Assembly: GCA_947044365.1 (NCBI GenBank) | Contig: OX345653.1 | Location: forward strand, 2,613,501-2,677,500 | DNA: 64,000 nt | Reading direction: 5' to 3' | Origin: Petrosia ficiformis | Taxonomy: Eukaryota > Porifera > Demospongiae > Haplosclerida > Petrosiidae | In this document: piece by piece, positions 56,501 to 64,000 of the stretch | Numbering within the stretch: the stretch's first letter is position 1 | Layout: each line of letters starts with the position of its first letter | Notes under the pieces: model-generated | Told to the model about the DNA's origin: nothing | Databases searched by the model: none | What the model saw: only the letters and a program-made list of their open reading frames with translations | Program-made: the position numbers and the translations under genes

Positions 56501-59500
56501 TAGAAATACAGAGTTGGGATTTCAAACTGAACAACCAACACACTAGAAGGAAAATATTATTTGGGCAAGCCTGGCCTGAACAAGCCTGAACAAGCCTGAA
56601 CAGGCCTGAACAAGCCCCACCTTAGGGTCTACAAATACTGAATGTCACTGCAATGGATGGTTTCCGCATACTCCAATGTAATTCTTGCTTCCTCAGGTTC
56701 GCCCCTTTATCATCTGTATAATTAATTATAAGACTATGAGATTAATTGCTTGAAACATTGGCTAGGTAGACTAGTATATGTCTTGTACTGTTAGTTTGAA
56801 TTGTTATATTAACAATGATCAAAATAATTTTTGAAAGTGTCCAGCAGAAGCATCTGGACAAAAAAATATTTGACCAGTAAGTTGTGAATTTTGTCCAAAA
56901 TAAGTCTCACAATTAGCATTGTACCCATTTGATGATAGAGGCTATGTCCGGTCAAATGCAATTTTGTCCAGACAAAGAGACAAAACGTCTGGAAAATGGT
57001 CAATTGCTGGACGTTATTTCAACTTTCAAGCACTGTATTAACTATACAAACTGTACCCTTTCAATATTTGTAACCATAGAAACTGTGAACTTTCTGGCAC
57101 ACCAAATAATGGCTAGATTTGATATTCATTTTTCCCTTTATAGTTTGTCTGAGTTCTACTCTCTTGTAAAAGACATTGAAGACACACTTACAGATGTCTT
57201 AGATTACGAAGATGACATGGCTGACATGTACCTCAGCCATTGTGCTCTCACTGGGTATGTTTAGACTACAGATTACATGTAAAATATGGTATCAATAATT
57301 CATGAGCACGTGAATGACAAATTCACAAAGAAGCATTTAACTGTATGCACCCAGACTCTTTAGAAAACTTACCATATTAGGAAAATTATGTGGGTATCTA
57401 CTACTATACATGCCTTTATAGGAAACCAATTATACAGTCTGATAACTCTAGAAGTAGATCTATTGGATGCTCCTTCACAGCTCATGAGTTTGTGATAATA
57501 TGGAGTTGTATTAGACTCCTTCACTATTCATAAGCTTGTAATAGTATGGAGTTGTATTAGATTCCTTCACTATTCATAAGCTTGTGATAGTATGGAATTG
57601 TATTAGACTCCTTCACTATTCATAAGCTTGTGATAGTATGGAGTTGTATTAGACTCCTTCACTATTCATAAGCTTGTGATAGTATGGAGTTGTATTAGAC
57701 TCCTTCACTATTCATAAGCTTGTGATAGTATGAAGTTGTATTAGACTCCTTCACTATTCATAAGCTTGTGATAGTATGAAGTTGTATTAGACTCCTTCAC
57801 TATTCATAAGCTTGTAATAGTATGGAGTTGTATTAGACTACTTTTATTTACCATACCATCAAAACCACATTGACTCCCAAGGGAGGAGAATGCATGTGAC
57901 GTTTACTCACAAATTATAAAGCTTTTTTTTATTTCCAGAAACATTACCTACACGTATAGCCAGGGTTAGAAATAAGTATTGCTCCATTACTCTTGTAGCA
58001 CCAAATTGTGCCTAATGAGAACTGGATTTACCATCACGATGCATGCTAGGTGTACTGTGGTGAGCACTAATGACTGAATTTATTTCCTCCCCTGTAACTA
58101 TATAGTAAATTTTAGCTTGTTTAGTTGAACAACTGTTTATATAATTACTTTATATACACACTGTATGTAGTATGTGTTAATTGACACAACACTTTAGCTA
58201 TAAATGGACAAATTACTATTTGACAAGTGCTGGCTATGTTATGTGGATACTTCGATCATTAAGCTAATGGTATGCTATCTTTCCTGCCCAGAGAATATCC
58301 GGGTTCAATTCCCGGGTGATCATCTCATGTCCACAGACGCAATCCAGCATTTTTGTTTTAGATTACTGATGCATTTTAGAATAATATACAAGAGTCTAAA
58401 ATTTCAGTTATACTAACAAATCAACTTATCTCTATAATTACGTGTATAATAATTCATAGTTGTCCATTTGTCACCTGATTTTCTCTTAAATTTCTGCTCA
58501 GACATGAAATTCACCAGGAAACCTCCTTGGCACTTGTAGATTTCTGCTATTGAATGACATTGTATCAACAGTGTATGCATTGATTGCAGGCAGTTAGCTA
58601 CTTGTAGATTTCTGCTATTGAATGACATTGTATCAGCAGTGTATGCATTGATTGCAGGCAGTTGGCTACTTGTAGATTTCTGCTATTGAATGACATTGTA
58701 TCAACAGTGTATGCATTGATTGCAGGCAGTTAGCTACTTGTAGATTTCTGCTATTGAATGACATTGTATCAGCAGTGTATGCATTGATTGCCAGTAGTTA
58801 GCTACTTGTAGATTTCTGCTATTGAATGACATTGTATCAACAGTGTATGCATTGATTGCAGGCAGTTAGCTACTTGTAGATTTCTGCTATTGAATGACAT
58901 TGTATCAGCAGTGTACGCATTGATTGCAGGCAGTTAGCTACTTGTAGATTTCTGCTATTGAATGACATTGTATCAACAGTGTATGCATTGATTGCAGGCA
59001 GTTAGCTACTTGTAGATTTCTGCTATTGAATGACATTGTATCAACAGTGTATGCATTGATTGCAGGCAGTTAGCTACTTGTAGATTTCTGCTATTGAATG
59101 ACATTGTATCAGCAGTGTATGCATTGATTGCAGGCAGTTGGCTACTTGTAGATTTCTGCTATTGAATGACATTGTATCAGCAGTGTATGCATTGATTGCC
59201 AGTAGTTAGCTACTTGTAGATTTCTGCTATTGAATGACATTGTATCAACAGTGTATGCATTGATTGCAGGCAGTTAGCTACTTGTAGATTTCTGCTATTG
59301 AATGACATTGTATCAACAGTGTATGCATTGATTGCCAGTAGTTAGCTACTTGTAGATTTCTGCTATTGAATGACATTGTATCAACAGTGTATGCATTGAT
59401 TGCAGGCAGTTAGCTACTTGTAGATTTCTGCTATTGAATGACATTGTATCAGCAGTGTACGCATTGATTGCAGGCAGTTAGCTACTTGTAGATTTCTGCT

Positions 59501-61820
59501 ATTGAATGACATTGTATCAACAGTGTATGCATTGATTGCAGGCAGTTAGCTACTTGTAGATTTCTGCTATTGAATGACATTGTATCAACAGTGTATGCAT
59601 TGATTGCAGGCAGTTAGCTACTTGTAGATTTCTGCTATTGAATGACATTGTATCAACAGTGTATGCATTGATTGCAGGCAGTTGGCTACTTGTAGATTTC
59701 TGCTATTGAATGACATTGTATCAACAGTGTATGCATTGATTGCAGGCAGTTGGCTACTTGTAGATTTCTGCTATTGAATGACATTGTATCAACAGTGTAT
59801 GCATTGATTGCAGGCAGTTGGCTACTTGTAGATTTCTGCTATTGAATGACATTGTATCAACAGTGTACGCATTGATTGCAGGCAGTTAGCTACTTGTAGA
59901 TTTCTGCTATTGAATGACATTGTATCAACAGTGTATGCATTGATTGCAGGCAGTTAGCTTCTTAATACAGTTTCTGTGTTGTTAACATTTGTAAGGTGTA
60001 ACTTTAATTTCAATATAGCTTCAGATATCAGAACAAACTCTAGTACTGCTGATATTTTTAGTCGTTGTGGCCTTGTGGTTAGAGTCTGGATTATCTCAAG
60101 TGCTAAGTGATAAGATTGACCAAAACTTTATCTGACATCACTAATTTTAATTCCAACAACTTTTATTTACAGTATGTGGTGTTTATCCACAAAATACAAT
60201 TCCAGCCAATTTTTTTGGCCATATGGTATTGTGAGGTACATGTAACTATCACTCAACACTTGATATACACATTAACCATTCAATAAACACTGTATTGTGC
60301 ATGAATAGTAAGTAGCAAATGTTAACAATGTGTATTTGTCAAGTGGCCAATGGCTGACTATTATTTTATACTCTATTCATGAGTAATGATGCACAAATAA
60401 GGGATTTTACTGATATTCCGATAAACCAATAATTACTTTAGATATGTACTGATAACCGATACCGATCCGATATTATATCTACCTACTTGTTCTGATTCAA
60501 TGAAAAAGATAATTTTCTCAATAATTATGAGTATCATAAAAGCAATTAATGATGCTATAATCACAAGAAATGACATTATTGGTACACTTTTTACAATATC
60601 AGTTACATCTTTCAGAAATAACCAATACTAAAAATAATGGACTTATACTGATTACCAATCCGATTATCAGTGCATCACTATTCATGAGTACAAACTGTCT
60701 CTACTTTATACTGTGTGGTATTGGGAAAGATAAGTTCAGGTTTAGTTTAATACAAAGCATACCTTACTCGTGTTAATGGTCATAGATTAACTGATTAATA
60801 AGTAATAAGTGGTTCTGCTATATCACTTGTGTCAGCCTTAGATATATATATATTTATTATATATGATTTATTATCATTTAGTGAAGACAGAAGTAGTGAT
60901 GATACTGATGATATTGGAAATATACTGGAAGCATATCTGATGCAGGTAAGAAATATGTTATCTTCAGCCGAGTCACATTACTTTTCAATTATTATATCAT
61001 TCCCAGAGCCGTGAATTGGGCCCAGCGTAAACGTACTATTTGGCTACACTTTAGTAGATACTCGATCAATGCATTTCTCATATCTCATCAGAAATTGTAT
61101 ACGACATACAAAAATACACATCAGGATTTCATACAGGAATTTATTTATCTTGGGGGGGGGGGTTGGGAATAACAGAAAATTGTGCAAAGGCAAATTATCA
61201 TAGCAGTGCTGCATTTAGAAAAGTTGCCAAGAGGGGACAAAACAGGTATTTGCCGAAATAAAGGAGGGCAAAGCCCCATCCATGTACATAAGCACATGGC
61301 CAACTAGGGCCCTGCATATGGAGGGTGTGGAGCCCATCAAAATTGTTAAATCTAGTTGCCTCGGGTGGCTTCAGGGCCTGTAGCTGATGATATTTAAAAA
61401 AGAGGTGTAAATATTCATCACATTAAAAAACCACAATTGTTTAACAGCTGCCTTATAGTATTAAACTTTAGGAACTCTGTGGGGGGAATCCCAGGGCATC
61501 CCCTCCTCTGTATGGAACCTTGTACATGTATAAAACCTAAAAGGCTGATATGTATATGCACAGTTACACACACATAAATTACACAAGCAATATACATCAT
61601 ACAAGTGCATATTTTATAGGCTGAGAACTTATTGAGTCGAGTTCAGCAATTGAAAGAGTTGATAGATCAGAGTGAAAGTATTATACTTATTAATTTAGAC
61701 AGTCAGCGTAATGTAATGTTAAGACTTGGTCTTCAACTGGAAATGGGAATGTTTTCTGCTACTCTTTGTGGACTTGTGGGTATGGCATTTGGAATGAATT
61801 TAGACTCTTCATTAGAAGAA
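50555..61820 (+). CDS. MRS2: MRS2-type mitochondrial magnesium channel, lacking only its last exon(s) in this window
   Basis: MRS2 is a CorA-superfamily Mg2+ channel of the inner mitochondrial membrane. Nine exons are in phase: 50555-50818, 51132-51168, 52719-52831, 55352-55438, 55495-55566, 56020-56150, 57144-57254, 60882-60945 and 61620-61820 (360 residues so far). Family landmarks: TRFNAQGNYFTE, ELQPRDIRFSTL, SLPFEFCVLEAMF, DPRLFSVDRGQLHILLHHSKSLSE, SESIILINLDSQRNVMLRLGL and the selectivity motif GMN in GMAFGMNLDSSLEE after the first membrane helix. The second membrane helix and matrix tail were not found before 64000. The start at 50555 gives an Arg-rich, acid-poor N-terminus suited to mitochondrial import; 50459 is an in-frame alternative. 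Introns are crowded with satellites, MITEs, a SINE and an inverted copy of exon 5. Confidence 0.92.
51215..51800. repeat. 29-bp tandem repeat (~20 copies) in MRS2 intron 2
   Basis: Unit CAGTCATTTCAGTGTCCTG plus CTTTATTTAA. Two variants (GTCCTG and GTGCTG; also TTCATTTAA) alternate, so arrays of variant pairs were duplicated. Three units lack the CAG junction and are shorter. Confidence 0.93.
52046..52411. mobile_element. Possible MITE (366 bp) in MRS2 intron 2
   Basis: Ends CAGTGGCGGAGCGA and, inverted, CAGAGGTGGAGTGA. ATGTA is directly repeated next to both ends (5 bp). The CAG termini resemble hAT-type elements but the duplication length is off, so classification is tentative. Confidence 0.55.
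53468..53728 (-). mobile_element. tRNA-derived SINE-like retroposon (261 bp) with 18-bp target duplication
   Basis: Flanked by the exact 18-bp direct repeat ACATGATGTTATCGGAGA (53450-53467 and 53729-53746). Read on the minus strand it holds about 130 bp of unassigned sequence, a complete tRNA-like unit (53599-53527) with A- and B-box promoters, then about 35 bp of T-rich sequence and a (TTTC)n tail (53494-53472). The long duplication and microsatellite tail indicate LINE-mediated retroposition. It is unusual that the tRNA unit is not at the extreme 5' end. Confidence 0.82.
53527..53599 (-). tRNA. tRNA-like sequence, anticodon GGA, inside a SINE
   Basis: Seventy-three nucleotides fold as a normal cloverleaf. 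The acceptor GCCTTGG pairs with CTGAGGC. The D arm is GCTC-AGTTGGTA-GAGC, the anticodon arm TCTGT-CTGGAGT-ACAGA, the variable loop five bases and the T arm ATGGG-TTCGAAT-CCCAC with one mismatch. Anticodon GGA (53564-53566) would read Ser codons, yet tRNA-Ser normally has a long variable arm, so it is more likely a SINE promoter unit derived from another tRNA than a working tRNA-Ser gene. Confidence 0.6.
54615..55063. mobile_element. Segment bounded by inverted 17-bp motifs, holding an inverted copy of MRS2 exon 5
   Basis: ATCCCTATGATTGCTTT at 54615-54631 and its exact complement at 55047-55063 delimit 449 bp in MRS2 intron 3. Positions about 54673-54783 are a near-identical reverse complement of 55476-55588, that is exon 5 with its acceptor and donor. 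The same 17-bp motif occurs again near 48015-48030. No target duplication was found, so transposition is inferred. Confidence 0.65.
55664..56019. repeat. ~62-bp tandem repeat made of the MRS2 exon-6 splice acceptor and exon start
   Basis: Five or more units of TCCTCAGTATTGAATGATAG... ending ...TTTTCTATACAG precede the real exon 6, which begins CTATAG|TTCTCAGTATTGGATGATAG at 56020. Each unit thus repeats a 3' splice site plus about 35 bp of exon-like sequence. Confidence 0.88.
57500..57840. repeat. 46-bp tandem repeat (~7 copies) in MRS2 intron 7
   Basis: Unit ATTAGACTCCTTCACTATTC plus ATAAGCTTGTGATAGTATGGAGTTGT, nearly identical between copies. Confidence 0.93.
57961..58094. mobile_element. 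Older relative of the hAT-type MITE
   Basis: Ends CAGGGTTAGAAATAA and TTATTTCCTCCCCTG. The interior shares GCATGCTAGGTGTACTGTGG and GAGCAC with the element at 44903-45058. The target duplication is no longer recognisable. Confidence 0.72.
58253..58322 (+). tRNA. Degenerate tRNA-Gly(GCC)-like sequence
   Basis: Acceptor CGATCAT/GTGATCA (six of seven pairs), short D arm, anticodon loop CTGCCCA with anticodon GCC at 58286-58288, and a perfect T arm CCGGG-TTCAATT-CCCGG. The anticodon stem and D arm have mismatches. Probably a pseudogene. Confidence 0.35.
58500..59957. repeat. 68-bp satellite (~21 copies) in MRS2 intron 7
   Basis: Unit ACTTGTAGATTTCTGCTATT ... GCAGGCAGTTAGCT, with AACAG/AGCAG, TATGC/TACGC, GTTAG/GTTGG and CCAGTAGTT variants recurring in ordered blocks (for example 58750-59000 and 59290-59540). 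A single diverged unit lies at about 1115-1215. Confidence 0.95.
60384..60680. mobile_element. hAT MITE (297 bp) in MRS2 intron 7
   Basis: Ends TAATGATGCAC and GTGCATCACTA are inverted repeats of the common hAT-like type. A perfect 8-bp target duplication TTCATGAG flanks it (60376-60383 and 60681-60688). The interior has several CCGATA-type motifs and no coding sequence. Confidence 0.9.
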
Positions 61821-61924
61821 GTGAGTTTGATAAAAAGTATATAGCATGATGTCAGAAAGTATTTGAGATATTTAGTATACAGTGTTAGAGTTAGTTTTGT
61901 TAGAAAATCAAAAGAAAATTAAGC

Positions 61925-63435
61925 TAAATCATCAAATAGCAATAGGTTGGGACTGATTACAATGACAATTACACCATGATTACTGAGACTGATTTCTATT
62001 ACGGTCAAAAAATCCTGATTATTTACGATTATGATTACAATTACATACATTTTTTTTGGTTGGCAAAAGGAAATTACTAATAACTATCAAACACTTCATC
62101 ACGCAGAAGGCACCTTTCAGGTCTAAAGATTTTCCAGCAATGAAAAAAAGTTGATCAACTGGTAAACTTGAGACTGGAACTTTTAGGAAATGACAAGCAA
62201 GTTTTGAAAATATTGGATACGAGAGTTGGTGGTGTTTCAAATATATCAGTGGATCATCATCCTCAAGTAAGCAGGGACTTTTAATAGTAGACTGCAATTG
62301 CCAGAAGATATCTCTCGTCTTGGATTGTCCTTCGTGAACTGAAAGAGAATTGACCTTTTTTTAGGTGGTGAGTCTGTTGGAGAGGCTGAACCCTGACCAG
62401 AAGTCATAGAGGAGGGGAAAAATGCACTCATGGCTTCAGCATTTTGAAGAACAGCTTGCTTGAGATCTGTTGGCTCTTCTGGTGTACACCATGCTAGCTT
62501 CATCTGGGGTCAAGAGCAGCAGCAAGCTTGAACCCTTCTTCCTCGAACTGTGATAAGTGGGCATTAGCAGATGATTTCAGTGACATCACAGTCCAGTTTT
62601 TACATGGTTGAGTTGAACACATGGAGCAGGGACTTTATCATTGTCAGCTGTGAGTTTCATCGTGTTGCATTGGCCATTTGCAACTTCAAGTCATCTTCAA
62701 AATCATCACTGGCCTTTGTGGAGTGGTGTACTTGACTGACAAGCCTTGTGATCTTCCCAAGCACTTGCTTTACTTGGTCAGCATTATTCAGGCCATCTTT
62801 AACCACAAATTGTATATGATGTGAGAGAAACAGGGATAATGGGTCGGCAAAAAGTCAAGCTCCTCTCCAAGTTCCACTGATTGAAGTGAATCATCATCTT
62901 CTTCATCTTCATTGTCATCCTCATCTACTTGTGCCCTTTTCATATTACTGGCGTTGTCTGCAGTCGGGCATATTTATAGGGCAAGATGCAGTAGATGTTC
63001 AACTGATGTACAGACTTCAGTGTGGCGTGCAGTCAACAGTTTGCAACTGGGATGTTTCCTGGAAGGCATAGTATAGCGAGGCTCTGCCTTCTCTAAATCA
63101 TTTCAAATTGCTTGACTCTCAACAATTGATAAAGGCTTCAAGTCGATAGCCACAAATAATACAATTGCATTTGTGATTTCATTCTGCTTTCCTGAATCTC
63201 ACTTTTTAGCTTTTTTGGATGTAGAATAGACAAAGGCATCAGGAAAGCAGAATGAAATCACAAATGCAATTGTATTATTTGTTGCTATCGACTTGAAGCC
63301 TTTATCAATTGTTGAGAGTCAAGCAATTTGAAATCATAATTGTAATCACAGTTATCAAACTGTGATTAGAATTATGATTACAATTATGAATACACAAAAA
63401 GTGTAATCAATTAAAATTGTAATCGGCCCCATGTC
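61925..63435 (-). pseudogene. hAT transposase remnant (ZBED/Ac-like)
   Basis: Read on the minus strand, a frame-disrupted stretch (about 62600 to 62040) contains SQFEEEGFKLAAALDPR, then a frameshift to KLAWCTPEEP. A hAT dimerisation domain follows: DDDPLIYLKHHQ, FSKLACHFLKVPVSSLPVDQ and FFIAGKSLDLKG. Outer sequences on both sides are rich in GATTACAATTA-type motifs, and GGGACTGATTACAAT / inverted GGGGCCGATTACAAT may be the termini. N-terminal zinc finger and catalytic core are not intact. It lies in what should be the last part of MRS2. Confidence 0.82.
63098..63336. repeat. Near-perfect inverted repeat, arms ~97 bp, loop ~41 bp
   Basis: The arms (about 63100-63196 and 63238-63334) include TTCAAATTGCTTGACTCTCA and its complement and differ at only one or two positions. 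It sits inside the hAT remnant and looks like a recent inverted duplication. Confidence 0.9.
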
Positions 63436-64000
63436 TGTCAAATTTTAATATTACCTTACTGTATAAGGTATTACTGTACTGAGTGTACTCTTGATACATT
63501 ATATAGACAATGTACTACAATGCATGTACAAGCTGAAATACTATACAACTAACAAGTACTATGGTACTGTACACTACAGTACCATAGTACTAGTACAGTT
63601 ATTGTATGCCTCTTTAATATATGTAATTACATGTATATCATAGATTATATAGCCTACATAGATTATATAGCCTGCGTAGGCTATATAATCTATGATTATA
63701 TTATTGTGATTCAGTTGTACATGTACATACAGTAGATAAAGAAAACGTTATGTATAAAAACTTTCATGTTGACTGACAATAATAAATTGATTAAGTAGAA
63801 TAGTATTGAGTGCTCATTATAAATTCATAGTTTTGATCATATTCTTTTTCTACTGTGAGTTCAATTGCCATATGAATCCTCTCCTGTTAACTGGACTACA
63901 TGTACGTCTGTGCACAAGACATTTATATGCATTCCAATAACAATTTTTCATGATTTTATACACACTCAAATTCAACACGAATGTTTCCCTACCACACAAA
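63436..64000. other. Right-edge sequence without a recognised gene
   Basis: AT-rich. It has a 38-bp palindrome at 63657-63694 (CATAGATTATATAGCCTGCG and its complement) and a shorter one near 63560-63590. The missing MRS2 exon(s) were not found here. Confidence 0.6.

Overview
The window is nuclear DNA of an animal. It is AT-rich, with short GT-AG introns, very tight gene spacing (60-150 bp between several neighbours), dense microsatellites and many small inverted-repeat elements. The gene set (DDX19, SNX25, cathepsin L, PUS3, FEM1, PGD, MRS2) is metazoan. The Death-fold/ankyrin and ROCO-type genes, with DNA this compact, suggest a demosponge of the Amphimedon kind. That assignment is inference; no marker gene was compared.

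Layout. (1) 1-5028, minus: 5' part of a DDX19/Dbp5 DEAD-box helicase, cut by the left edge. (2) 5089-11708, plus: complete six-exon SNX25-type sorting nexin, divergent from DDX19 across 60 bp. (3) 11857-14910, plus: single-exon Death-domain/ankyrin protein with a 64-bp transposon hairpin just upstream of its start codon. (4) 15.6-21.8 kb, plus: the 3' remnant of a duplicated gene, an array of a 10-bp palindrome, and a five-exon ankyrin-ROC-COR gene with a C-terminal Death-fold-like region. (5) 21.8-25.4 kb: no gene, mostly tetranucleotide arrays. (6) 25.4-28.2 kb, minus: an intact cathepsin L gene and a broken copy. (7) 28.2-35.3 kb, plus: fourteen-exon PUS3. (8) 35.4-37.5 kb, plus: divergent FEM1-type protein. 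(9) 38.0-41.4 kb, minus: second Death-domain/ankyrin protein, paralogous to (3). (10) 42.3-50.3 kb, minus: fourteen-exon 6-phosphogluconate dehydrogenase. (11) 50.5 kb to beyond 61.8 kb, plus: MRS2 mitochondrial magnesium channel, divergent from PGD, with very repeat-rich introns and its last exon(s) outside the window. (12) 61.9-63.4 kb: a hAT transposase wreck.

The housekeeping genes form no common pathway. The Death-domain/ankyrin pair and the ROCO gene look like a local cluster of signalling or innate-immunity-type genes. The most notable finds are: a family of elements ending TAGTCT...AGACTA with 9-bp target duplications, two of which carry the same RecQ-helicase fragment; an uncharacterised domain of about 220 residues shared by the two Death-ankyrin proteins; an inverted intronic copy of MRS2 exon 5; and tandemly copied splice acceptors before MRS2 exon 6. 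Exon boundaries were placed by eye from splice sites, reading-frame phase and remembered family sequence; no alignment was run.
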